This document shows positions 39,295 through 47,267 of a stretch of 64,000 nt of DNA, piece after piece. A program made the position numbers and the translations under genes. The notes beneath the pieces were generated by a model. The model made no database searches. It worked only from the letters and a program-made list of their open reading frames with translations, and was not told the origin of the DNA. The stretch is from CAJKWP01 sp964554475 (GTDB taxonomy: Bacteria; Bacillota; Clostridia; Christensenellales; UBA1242), in contig CAZKOT010000001.1 of NCBI GenBank assembly GCA_964554475.1, forward strand, positions 1 through 64,000, written 5' to 3'. How positions within the stretch are numbered: the first letter of the stretch is position 1; every line of letters begins with the position of its first letter.

Positions 39295-40488
39295 CTATGC
39301 GTTAATATCTATAACGTCTTCAATAACTTCAACTCCGGGTAAAATCTCACCTTCTAAAAGCTTTAAACTTGCTCCGCCTCCAGTTGAAATATGTGAAATT
39401 TTATCCGCTTTACCAATTGAATTGATTGCAGCAATTGAATCACCGCCGCCAATTATTGTGGTTCCTTTAACTTTTGCAACTTGATTTGCAACCTTTTTTG
39501 TTCCTTTAATGTAATTTTCAAATTCAAAAACACCAAGTGGTCCATTCCAAACAACTGTTTTTGCTTTTTTAATTTCCTTAATAAAACGTTTTACTGTTGC
39601 AGGTCCAATGTCCAATCCCATTAAGTCAGGGGGAATATCTCCCTTAATTCTTTTTGAAGGTGCAGTAGGACTAAAAACCGCTGCACAAAGATGGTCTGTT
39701 GGCAACAAAATTTCAACCTCTTGTTTTTCTGCTTCATCAAGAATTTGTTTTGCAAGTGTTAATTTATCATTATCAACAAGTGATTGTCCCACGCCATAAC
39801 CCTTTGCACTTAAAAAGGTGTAAGCCATTCCTCCACCCAAACAAATTTTGTCAACAGTTTTGAGTAAATTCAAAACAACATAAATTTTATCTGAAACTTT
39901 AGCTCCACCCATAATTGCAATAAATGGTCTTTGAGGATTAGATAAAGTTGAAAGAATGGTGTTAACTTCTTTTGCCATTAAATAACCCACTGCATTAGGA
40001 AGCAATTTTGCAACACCAACAATTGAAGCATGTGCACGGTGTGCTGTTCCAAATGCATCATTGACATATATATCAGCAAGTGATGCAAGTTGTTTTGCAA
40101 AAATCGGGTCGTTATTTTCTTCACCTTTAACAAATCTAAGATTTTCAAGAAGCAAAATTTCTCCAACGTTAAGATTTTTTGCTTTTTCAATTGCATCTGG
40201 ACCAACAATATCTTTTGCGAAAAAAACTTTGTTAATCATTAGATTAATTAATCTTTTAGCAACAGGAATAAGAGAATACTTCATATTAAATTCGCCATTA
40301 GGTCTACCCAAATGAGAACAAATAATTAATCTTGCCCCTTTTGATAAGAGATATTTAATTGTGGGCAATTCACTAACTATACGAGTATCATCTGTTATAT
40401 TTCCACTGTCATCAAGGGGAACGTTAAAATCCACTCGAAGAAGCACTCTTTTACCTTTTACATCTATTTGTTCAATTGTTCGTTTCAT
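39295..40488 (-). CDS. pgk: Phosphoglycerate kinase
   Basis: 397 residues, full length. It transfers the phosphate of 1,3-bisphosphoglycerate to ADP in glycolysis. Family signatures are present: 'KRVLLRVDFNVPLDD' near residue 13, 'LICSHLGRPNG', 'VGPDAIEKAKNL', 'NDAFGTAHRAHASIVG', 'GGAKVSDKI' and the nucleotide-binding 'GGGDSIAAI' near residue 345. It leads the pgk-tpiA operon. The glyceraldehyde-3-phosphate dehydrogenase gene that often precedes it is not adjacent; upstream is a promoter and AT-rich spacer. Confidence 0.98.
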   Translation of the reverse strand: MKRTIEQIDVKGKRVLLRVDFNVPLDDSGNITDDTRIVSELPTIKYLLSKGARLIICSHLGRPNGEFNMKYSLIPVAKRLINLMINKVFFAKDIVGPDAIEKAKNLNVGEILLLENLRFVKGEENNDPIFAKQLASLADIYVNDAFGTAHRAHASIVGVAKLLPNAVGYLMAKEVNTILSTLSNPQRPFIAIMGGAKVSDKIYVVLNLLKTVDKICLGGGMAYTFLSAKGYGVGQSLVDNDKLTLAKQILDEAEKQEVEILLPTDHLCAAVFSPTAPSKRIKGDIPPDLMGLDIGPATVKRFIKEIKKAKTVVWNGPLGVFEFENYIKGTKKVANQVAKVKGTTIIGGGDSIAAINSIGKADKISHISTGGGASLKLLEGEILPGVEVIEDVIDINA

Positions 40489-40518
40489 AAGTTTTTTCCA
40501 TCCTTTTATCTATTATTT

Positions 40519-40548
40519 ATTTTATCACAAAGATTAATTTTCAAACAA
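40519..40548 (-). promoter_or_regulatory. Probable promoter of pgk-tpiA
   Basis: Read on the minus strand: TTGTTT (40548-40543), an 18-base spacer ending in TGA, and TAAAAT (40524-40519), an extended -10 pattern. It lies 30 bases before the pgk start codon. Confidence 0.45.
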
Positions 40549-40767
40549 ACAGTTTTGCGTGAAAAATTATTAAAATTTAAGGTTGGAAATTATGAATTTA
40601 GATTAATATCGAATATACTTGAGAAAAAAAACTCAATTTAGATTTTTTATATTTTGTCTTTATTAATTTATTTGATTTGTCTTTCCAAAGTTTCTTTTAA
40701 AAAAAATCTACAACGTCTAAATCTTGCTTTTTTTTAATTAGTCAATCGTAAGTCGTAAGCTTCCACC

Positions 40768-41736
40768 TCATTTTTTTTGTATTTTATTATTTTTTAAAAA
40801 TGCTTCCAGTTTTTCAACCATAAAATCTAAATCATCCATATGACAAATTTCAAGTTTTAATGTGGGAGCATTATAACCTTTTAAATACCACAAAAAATGT
40901 TTTCTCAGGTGTAAATTAAGAAACTTATCATCATATTTTGTTCTTAAAAGTCTAACATGCTCATTCAAGCAATTAATAAGAAGATTGCTTTGCTCATTAA
41001 CTTTAATTTGTTTTTTTTCACTTTTTAAAATTGAAAAAATCCATGGTTTTCCAAGCGCACCACGAGCAAGTGAAACTCCATCAACTTTTGTTTCAAGCAT
41101 TTTTTTATAACTAACTTCATCTACAATATCACCATTGCCAATAACAGGAATTTTTGTTGAGGTCTTAATTTTTGCAATTTCTTCATAATTTACTTTTCCA
41201 CTATACATTTGTTGCCGAACTCTTCCATGAACCGTTAACAAACTGGCACCTGCATCTTCACAGGCACGTGCCACTTCACAGCCATTAATGCTTTTTTCAT
41301 CAATACCAATGCGAATTTTTGCAGTAATAGGTTTTTTTGTTGCTCGAACGCAAGATGAAATAATTTTATAAATTTTATAAGGGTTTTTTAACAAAGCACT
41401 ACCCTCACCATTATTAAAAATTTTTGGAGCAGGGCAACCGAAATTTAAATCAAAAAAATCAAAATTTGAAAGCGCTTCAAGTTTTAAAACTTTTTCATAA
41501 TCACTTTCATCATTTCCAAAAAGTTGAACTGCGGAGGGTTTTTCTTCGGGTAAACAAAAAAGCATATTCTCGGTCTTTTTGTTTTTATGCAATAGGGCCT
41601 TAACACTAATCATCTCAGTGTAAGAAAGATCTGCCCCAAATTTTCGGCAAATTGCACGAAAAGCAAAATCACCAACACCTGCCATAGGAGATAAAAAAAT
41701 AGGATTTTTAAAAATAGATTTACCAATTTTAATCAT
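40768..41736 (-). CDS. dus: tRNA-dihydrouridine synthase (DusB-like)
   Basis: 322 residues from the ATG at 41736. An in-frame TTG at 41790 with a weak AAAGGG site would add a hydrophobic 18-residue leader, but the family normally begins as here ('MIKIGKSIFKNPIFLSPMAGVGDFAFR'). This flavoenzyme reduces specific uridines in tRNA to dihydrouridine. Motifs are 'LSPMAG' (FMN site), 'NFGCPAPKIFNNGEGSALL' with the catalytic cysteine, 'TVHGR', and 'PVIGNGDI' for FMN phosphate binding. It is a monocistronic gene between pgk and the cytosolic LRR pair. Confidence 0.95.
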   Translation of the reverse strand: MIKIGKSIFKNPIFLSPMAGVGDFAFRAICRKFGADLSYTEMISVKALLHKNKKTENMLFCLPEEKPSAVQLFGNDESDYEKVLKLEALSNFDFFDLNFGCPAPKIFNNGEGSALLKNPYKIYKIISSCVRATKKPITAKIRIGIDEKSINGCEVARACEDAGASLLTVHGRVRQQMYSGKVNYEEIAKIKTSTKIPVIGNGDIVDEVSYKKMLETKVDGVSLARGALGKPWIFSILKSEKKQIKVNEQSNLLINCLNEHVRLLRTKYDDKFLNLHLRKHFLWYLKGYNAPTLKLEICHMDDLDFMVEKLEAFLKNNKIQKK

Positions 41737-41893
41737 GAAATTATTATATATTAAACACAAAAAAATAACAAAATTAAAAACGTATATCAACTATTTGCCC
41801 TTTCTCAATTTTTTTATAAAAAGTATAAAGTTTATAAACAATCATTCTCGCAAGAAAATTGCTATCTTTAAAATTATGCTAAAAAAATATCTG

Positions 41894-41922
41894 TTGACCT
41901 AGTTTTAATAATGCATTATAAT
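41894..41922 (+). promoter_or_regulatory. Promoter of the cytosolic LRR gene
   Basis: TTGACC (41894-41899), a 17-base spacer and TATAAT (41917-41922). The gene's ATG at 41959 has an AAAGGAG ribosome-binding site. Confidence 0.75.
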
Positions 41923-41958
41923 TTTTAAATCTAAGAATAATTTCAAAGGAGAAAACTT

Positions 41959-42555
41959 ATGGCAGAATTATTTAAATATTATTATGACGGTTTAAGATTG
42001 ACAGAAAAAGATTCTTTTTTTAAACTTGACAAAAATTTGGCAAGTTTAATAATTACAAATTTGAATCAAGAAAGTTTGGGGAATTGCGTATGCTATTGCT
42101 GTTCAAATTTGGAAAATGTGGTTTTTCCCAAAAATTTAAAAAACGTTAAATTTGGAGCATTTTATGGTTGCGAATCATTAAAAGTGGCATTTTTCCAAGA
42201 TGAATTAAAAGTTATTGGCGATTCTTCTTTTAAATTTTCTGGTTTAGAAATCCTAATTATACCTGAAAACATCTCAAGCATTGGAGAATCTGCGTTTCAT
42301 GGCACACCACTTAAAATAATTGTTTTTGGAAATCACATTATTGATGTTTCAAAAGTGAATGACAAGAGAAAAATTACACTCGCTTACTTAAAAGAAAAAA
42401 CAAAAACGGCCCCGAAACTTTCACTTGATGAACTAAATTTAATTAATGATGCAAAGAAAGAATATTCTGAAAATCAAGAAAATAGTGTTAAAAAATTTGT
42501 TAACATATTAAAAAACTATAAAAATAAATCTTTAAATAATTCAAAAGAATTTTAG
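41959..42555 (+). CDS. Cytosolic LRR_5 (BspA-like) repeat protein
   Basis: 198 residues with an AAAGGAG ribosome-binding site. Unlike the surface LRR protein at the left edge it has no signal peptide. Residues ~35-125 are four short LRR_5 repeats ('LENVVFPKNLKNVKFGAFYGC', 'LEILIIPENISSIGESAFHG'). Residues ~125-198 form a conserved tail ('KIIVFGNHIIDVS..', then 'KTAPKLS', then helices). The same tail is repeated in the next gene, so the two form a paralogous pair. The role is unknown; it may be an intracellular scaffold or regulatory protein. Confidence 0.75.
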   Translation: MAELFKYYYDGLRLTEKDSFFKLDKNLASLIITNLNQESLGNCVCYCCSNLENVVFPKNLKNVKFGAFYGCESLKVAFFQDELKVIGDSSFKFSGLEILIIPENISSIGESAFHGTPLKIIVFGNHIIDVSKVNDKRKITLAYLKEKTKTAPKLSLDELNLINDAKKEYSENQENSVKKFVNILKNYKNKSLNNSKEF

Positions 42556-42564
42556 GAGCGTAAA

Positions 42565-42966
42565 ATGGAAAGGTTAAACCATCGAGAAATTTTATCGCAA
42601 ATTATTTTTGACGGAAAATCAATTCCAGAAGAAAGCGAAGTAATTGCTGATGGAAAAATTTTAATTATTCCCACTTCAATTGATTTTAATTATTCGAAAA
42701 AGAAATCTTTTCAAGAATGGAAAAAAATTAAACTGATTATTTTTAATGATAGAATTATCAATGTCGAAAATAATCGCAAATCCTATTTGATGCTTGAATA
42801 TTTTTTCGAAAGAATTAAAACTTCTCCAAAAATATCAAATTCGAAAATAAAAAAAATTCTTAATTTTATTAAAAATTTCCAAATAGAAAAAAGTAAGTTG
42901 GAAAAATTTGTTTCAAGGTTAGTTAACATAACAAAAGAATACGAAATGAAAATTATAATGAATTAA
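42565..42966 (+). CDS. Tail-domain paralogue of the preceding LRR protein
   Basis: 133 residues with AGGAG seven bases before the ATG, ten bases after the LRR gene (same operon). It has a short N-terminal part with one degenerate repeat ('SEVIADGKILIIPTSI'). Then 'LIIFNDRIINVENNRK' and 'ERIKTSPKISNSKIKKI' align with 'IIVFGNHIIDVSKVND' and 'EKTKTAPKLSLDELNLI' of the neighbour. It appears to be the same domain with the LRR block lost. It is cytosolic with no known function. Confidence 0.65.
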   Translation: MERLNHREILSQIIFDGKSIPEESEVIADGKILIIPTSIDFNYSKKKSFQEWKKIKLIIFNDRIINVENNRKSYLMLEYFFERIKTSPKISNSKIKKILNFIKNFQIEKSKLEKFVSRLVNITKEYEMKIIMN

Positions 42967-42973
42967 TTAAATT

Positions 42974-44569
42974 TTACGTTGACTTTTCCAAATTGTTTTT
43001 TTGCAATTTAAAATCTTTAAAATTCAAAATCCTAAAGACAAATAAAACTCCAAAATAAAAGATAACAGCCACTGAAACACAAAGTAAGCTTGAAAAAACA
43101 TCATTATAATTTTTCATTAAATTTTTAATGCCCAAAACAAGTAATCCCATTAAACAAGTTGCAATTAAGGGAATTAAAATATCTTTTAAATTCATTTCAA
43201 TGCCAATTTTTTGTTTTAAAAAAAACATATTTAAAACACACAAAAAACAGAAAGAAAAAACATTTGCAAGTGCCAAACCCACAATAGCAAATTTTGGAAC
43301 TAAAACAAAAACTAAAACAACATTAACAACAAACAATAAAATCAAATTTAAAAGTACTTTAAATTCTTGCCGTAAACACTGAAGTATAACGGTAGAAATT
43401 TGAGCAAGTGAAGTGAATAAAATTGAAAGGGACGAAACTTGCATCAACTCGACCGAAAGGTCAAAAAATTCAAATGGAATTACTTTTGAAAAAGCAATAT
43501 TTAAAATGTTGGGTGCTAAAAGTAAAATGCCAACAACGCAAGGAAGGGTTAGAATCCATATCGTTTTAAAACATTTTCTAATAATATTTTTTGCCGAAGC
43601 AAAATTATTTTTTGCAACATGAAAACTTAATGAAGGAATTAAAATAATAGCAAGAGCGGTTGAAAAAATTGTGGGGAAATTAATTATTGAACCAACAATA
43701 CCGGTTTCAATTCCAAATAAAGTTGTCGCAATTTCTTGACTAAATCCGCTTTTATTCAAAAGTTTTACAACACTAAATCCCTGAAATGCACTCATAAGGG
43801 GAATAAAAAGTGATGATAGAGTAAGAGTTAAAGTGAATTTTAGCATACCTCTTATTTCACCTTTGCTTTCATTTTTTGAATTGTTAAAAATTTTTTGATT
43901 ATTATTAAAGAGTTTTTCTTTATTATTTCCCGCTTCCCTTAACTCTTTACTTCTAAAAGTGTAAATGATGAGAAATAAAAAAGAAATTATTTCCGAAATT
44001 GCAAGGCCTAAAAATGCACCAAAAATTCCCCACTCTAAACCTTTTTTTGCAAATTCTGCTGATAAAAAAAGTCCAAAAAAAAGTTTAAAAATTACCTCTA
44101 AAACTTGAGAAAAAAAAGTCGGGAACATATTTTCGTATCCTTGAAAAAGTCCTCGAAATGCAACAATCAAACACGAAAAAAATATTGTCGGTGCAAGAGC
44201 ATAATAACTCCTATAAATAGTTTCTTCTCCCTGAAAGATTGCAAGACGTTTTGCAAAAAGTAAAAATGAAATTGCAAAAAGTGCTCCTATCAAAAAACAT
44301 GCAAAAAAACCTATTAAAAAAAATCTTTTAATTTTTTGCTCTTGGTTATATGCTCTTGCAGAAGCAATGTATTTTGCCATTGCAGTTGGTAATCCCCCAC
44401 TAACAAAAACAAGAAGAAAGGAGTAAACTGGAAAGAGTATTTGATAAATTCCAATACCATTTGCTCCCAAAATGTTTGCAAGAGGAATTTTATAAAAAGC
44501 ACCAGCAAACTTACAAATAAATCCTCCTAAGGTTAAGAGAAAAGCATTTTTGAAAAATTGTTTTTTCAT
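42974..44569 (-). CDS. SpoVB/MurJ-like polysaccharide flippase (MOP superfamily)
   Basis: 531 residues with about 12-14 hydrophobic segments spread over the whole length. The start 'LTLGGFICKFAGAFYKIPLANILGANGIGIYQILFPVYS' is the SpoVB/YtgP-type pattern (key residues K-I-P-L, L-G-x-x-G, G-x-Y-Q). The family flips lipid-linked cell wall or polysaccharide precursors; SpoVB itself acts in spore cortex synthesis. A Lys/Asn-rich cytosolic loop (~205-240) is unusually long. It converges on the LRR pair with only 7 bp between stops and has no visible terminator there. Confidence 0.88.
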   Translation of the reverse strand: MKKQFFKNAFLLTLGGFICKFAGAFYKIPLANILGANGIGIYQILFPVYSFLLVFVSGGLPTAMAKYIASARAYNQEQKIKRFFLIGFFACFLIGALFAISFLLFAKRLAIFQGEETIYRSYYALAPTIFFSCLIVAFRGLFQGYENMFPTFFSQVLEVIFKLFFGLFLSAEFAKKGLEWGIFGAFLGLAISEIISFLFLIIYTFRSKELREAGNNKEKLFNNNQKIFNNSKNESKGEIRGMLKFTLTLTLSSLFIPLMSAFQGFSVVKLLNKSGFSQEIATTLFGIETGIVGSIINFPTIFSTALAIILIPSLSFHVAKNNFASAKNIIRKCFKTIWILTLPCVVGILLLAPNILNIAFSKVIPFEFFDLSVELMQVSSLSILFTSLAQISTVILQCLRQEFKVLLNLILLFVVNVVLVFVLVPKFAIVGLALANVFSFCFLCVLNMFFLKQKIGIEMNLKDILIPLIATCLMGLLVLGIKNLMKNYNDVFSSLLCVSVAVIFYFGVLFVFRILNFKDFKLQKNNLEKST

Positions 44570-44732
44570 AAATTTAGTATTTGTTAAAAAAAAAGAAATA
44601 TTTTAAATTTTTTTTATGTAAAAATTTTCAGTTTAATAAATGATAAAAGAAAATACTGACTAAAAATTCTTTCAATGCAACGCTCAAGGTTTACCAAATC
44701 GTCTCTTTTTAAGTCTTTTTTCAATTTACCTA

Positions 44733-44761
44733 TTGACAAGTAAAAAAATGAATATTATAAT
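44733..44761 (+). promoter_or_regulatory. Consensus sigma-A promoter of the 90-residue gene
   Basis: Perfect TTGACA (44733-44738), a 17-base spacer and TATAAT (44756-44761), 35 bases before an ATG with AAGGAGGAAT upstream. A highly expressed gene is expected. Confidence 0.88.
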
Positions 44762-44795
44762 ATACACATTTTAACCAAGAAGGAGGAATACTTTT

Positions 44796-45068
44796 ATGAC
44801 AAAACGTGATGAAGATGTGATCATTTCAAAAGAAACACTTAGACGTCAATTAAATGCTTACAGAAGAAAAGTGAAAGCATGTGAAAAAATTGTTAAAAAT
44901 TTTGCGGAGGACCCCACTTTTATTCTTTCTGCATCTGATTTAAGCATTTTTAATCCTGACACATTTGATTTAAAAGAACTTGCACATATTGATTTCAACA
45001 ATAACTCAGAAGAATCTTTTGAACCAAAAAATGAAATAGGTAGCAATTTGTTTGAACTAAATTTGTAA
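44796..45068 (+). CDS. Hypothetical 90-residue acidic protein, strongly promoted
   Basis: It has an excellent ribosome-binding site (AAGGAGGAA) and a full consensus promoter. The first ~40 residues are a basic helix with predicted coiled-coil character ('SKETLRRQLNAYRRKVKACEKIVKNF'); the remainder is acidic and Phe/Asn-rich ('FNPDTFDLKELAHIDFNNNSEESFEP'). There is no membrane segment and I recognise no family. It stands alone with its own terminator. The strong expression signals suggest a structural or regulatory small protein. Confidence 0.75.
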   Translation: MTKRDEDVIISKETLRRQLNAYRRKVKACEKIVKNFAEDPTFILSASDLSIFNPDTFDLKELAHIDFNNNSEESFEPKNEIGSNLFELNL

Positions 45069-45086
45069 AAGACAACCAAAATAATT

Positions 45087-45124
45087 AATTCGCTCAAACC
45101 TTTCGTTTTGAGCGAATTTTTTTG
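45087..45124 (+). terminator. Rho-independent terminator of the 90-residue gene
   Basis: AATTCGCTCAAA (45087-45098) pairs with TTTGAGCGAATT (45107-45118), followed by T residues. Confidence 0.92.
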
Positions 45125-45276
45125 TTATAATTAAAATAAAAATTTTTTTATTCATTCTTTATCCTAAAAAATTCAACCTTTTTCTAAAAATAGAAATAAT
45201 CTTTCAAATTTCATATATGTCCTAAAAAACCCAACTTGTTAAACTATGCATATCACAAAAAAAGAGGTAATAAAAA

Positions 45277-45711
45277 ATGACAACAAATTCAGTAAAAATT
45301 AATCCAGTATTAAAAGGCAACCCAATAATAAGCGCTTTGCAAGCAAACAAACTTATTAAGTTTTTTGAGACAAAAAAAAATTGGAAACTTCCAAGTAATA
45401 TGGAAGAAGGAATAAATCAACTTGAGGAGCACTATTTTTTTAAAGAGCACTCTTTAAAAGTTCATTTAATTAGAAATAAATTTGTAGAAAATAATGAAAC
45501 TGAGATTGCTTGTAAATATGCTGATATATTAGATTTTTTAGCTTACACTGTAAAACGAACAGGTTTTTGCAAAATTTTATGGAAACAAATTTACGAATTA
45601 ACAGGTCCCGAAATTTGCGAGCTTATGAAAACAAAATTTTTAGAGGCAAAGCATAAATGCTCAAAAGCAGTAAAAAAATGTGAAGAAATTCTCACTGAAC
45701 ATGAGTTTTAA
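45277..45711 (+). CDS. Hypothetical 144-residue helical protein
   Basis: It starts at an ATG with AAAGAGGTAA 9 bases upstream. It is soluble, basic and largely helical ('ISALQANKLIKFFETKKNWKL', 'IACKYADILDFLAYTVKRTG', 'KAVKKCEEILTEHEF'), with five cysteines spread over the second half. No domain recognised. Upstream, two copies of a TCCTAAAAAAnnCAACnT element lie 58 bp apart (45162 and 45220) and may be operators or promoter parts. Confidence 0.65.
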   Translation: MTTNSVKINPVLKGNPIISALQANKLIKFFETKKNWKLPSNMEEGINQLEEHYFFKEHSLKVHLIRNKFVENNETEIACKYADILDFLAYTVKRTGFCKILWKQIYELTGPEICELMKTKFLEAKHKCSKAVKKCEEILTEHEF

Positions 45712-45822
45712 CTAACTATTTAAATATTAGTTTAAAAATTTATTTGCTTTTTCAGAGCTTATCTGCTTTGAATTTTTTACAAACTTTATCACAAAAAGCA
45801 GAAGTAATTTCGTCTAAATTCT

Positions 45823-46599
45823 TTATAAATTTAAACTTGCTACAAGTTCTCTATTTAAAATTATTGCTTGAATATAAGCATATTTTAACTGTGAAGAAAA
45901 AATACTACTTTGTTCACTTGCTTCAGAAATTAGTTTTTCAGTCATTGCTTCAAGTTCTATTATTTTTGTTCTAATTTTAATTATTTCATTGTTTAATTTA
46001 TTATTAAAAGAATTATCAAATGATTTTTTAATTTCATCAATATAATTTCTTTCTTCATTTACCAAAAGTTTACATTCCGTAAGTGATTTTATTGATGTGT
46101 CAAGTTCAATTGAAATATTATAAAGCTTTTTGAAAATTTCTTTGAAAAGGTTAATTGAATTTGTCATTGTGATTTTTTCAGCAGATGAAAAATTCATATC
46201 GATTTTAATTTCGCCAATATCTATTTCAACAATTTCAGAATCAATTTTGTCATCACCTAATTTATCACGAACTTTAATAGCATCGTTTTCGTTTTCATAA
46301 GCGCTTGCTAAGATATAATACTGCTCTTCCTTTTTAAAAACGAAGCCGGCGCCACCTTTTTGTTTTATTTCCAAAGCAAAGTTGTCAGCACTTTCTTTTG
46401 AAAGCGTTTTATTAAGCGAAATTGCGTAAATTTTGTAAGAGGAAGATTTTGAACCTGTTGCATTTAAAAAAGCAAAATCTCCCAAAGTTAAAACACTTGA
46501 AAAAAGATCTGCCAAAACAAAAATTAATGCTAAAGAAACACAAATGGTTATTATGCCAAATATACCCATGCTTTTTGACACACCAACCTTGACACTCAT
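45823..46599 (-). CDS. Single-pass membrane protein with SPOR-like domain
   Basis: 258 residues from the ATG at 46599, chosen because AAAGGAG lies 6 bases upstream; a start six codons earlier overlaps that site. There is a membrane segment at ~12-38 ('FGIITICVSLALIFVLADLF'). A SPOR-like unit follows at ~53-125: 'YKIYAISLNKTLSKESADNF', then 'GAGFVFKKEEQYYILASAYENENDAIKVRDKL', matching the SPOR pattern of 'Y.V.G.F...A.A..L..' . The last ~110 residues are helical and coiled-coil-like. SPOR domains bind denuded peptidoglycan at septa; here the domain would be extracellular, suggesting a cell-wall or spore-engulfment role (inference). Confidence 0.6.
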   Translation of the reverse strand: MSVKVGVSKSMGIFGIITICVSLALIFVLADLFSSVLTLGDFAFLNATGSKSSSYKIYAISLNKTLSKESADNFALEIKQKGGAGFVFKKEEQYYILASAYENENDAIKVRDKLGDDKIDSEIVEIDIGEIKIDMNFSSAEKITMTNSINLFKEIFKKLYNISIELDTSIKSLTECKLLVNEERNYIDEIKKSFDNSFNNKLNNEIIKIRTKIIELEAMTEKLISEASEQSSIFSSQLKYAYIQAIILNRELVASLNL

Positions 46600-46975
46600 T
46601 AAGTTCTCCTTTAACATATTTCTATGCTAATCATTAAAAGTAAATGATTATTTTAAGATTTTTTGAAAATTAAAAAATTTCAAAAACATAAAAATTATAT
46701 TTGTCTCGTTGACCTTTCTAAAAATATTTTGTTTCGACAAACAAATCAAATTAAACTGTTTAAAATTTTTGACAAGAAAATTTTAAATGACTATAATTTT
46801 TATTATATATGGAAAAGTGGGAGAAAAAAAATAGAAAGAAAAGTTGAAATTTAATAATTTGTTATTAATATAAAAAATTAATTTATTTTATTTAAAAAAC
46901 AAAATTTAATTATAACTCAACTTTCCTACTTTTTATATTCTACTTTTTACTTAATTTTATAATGGAGGAAAAAAA
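46600..46975. other. Intergenic region upstream of groES
   Basis: 376 bp. A TTG-initiated 63-codon reading frame (46663-46854) lacks a ribosome-binding site and looks spurious. No CIRCE operator (TTAGCACTC-N9-GAGTGCTAA) is present before groES, and I found no convincing promoter. Confidence 0.5.
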
Positions 46976-47263
46976 ATGAAACTAAAACCACTTTTTGACA
47001 GGGTTATAATAACCCCAAAACAACCAAACTCAAAAACCGCAGGTGGGTTGATGCTACCTTCGGCAAATCAAGAGAAACAACAACTTGCAACCGTTGTTGC
47101 CGTTGGGGCGGGAGGAATTATTGACGGAAAAGAGGTTGTAATGCAATTAAAGGTTGGACAAAACGTCCTGTACTCAAAATATGCCGGCAGTGAATTTAAA
47201 CTTGAAGACAAAGATTACATTATTATTAAACAAACAGATATTTTAGCAGTTGTGGAGGATTAA
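46976..47263 (+). CDS. groES: Co-chaperonin GroES
   Basis: 95 residues, standard length, with a GGAGG site before the ATG. Signatures are 'LKPLFDRVIITP' at the start, the mobile loop 'KTAGGLMLPSANQEKQQ', 'VGQNVLYSKYAGSEFKLEDKDYIIIK' and the end 'DILAVVED'. It forms the heptameric lid of the GroEL folding chamber. The stop lies four bases before the groEL start. Confidence 0.98.
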   Translation: MKLKPLFDRVIITPKQPNSKTAGGLMLPSANQEKQQLATVVAVGAGGIIDGKEVVMQLKVGQNVLYSKYAGSEFKLEDKDYIIIKQTDILAVVED

Positions 47264-47267
47264 AAAA

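Noticed and set aside
46663..46854. 63-codon plus-strand reading frame before groES
   Set aside because: TTG start without a ribosome-binding site, lysine/asparagine composition as expected from random AT-rich DNA, no recognisable domain.
46855..46975. CIRCE operator before groES
   Set aside because: No inverted TTAGCACTC/GAGTGCTAA pair is present.
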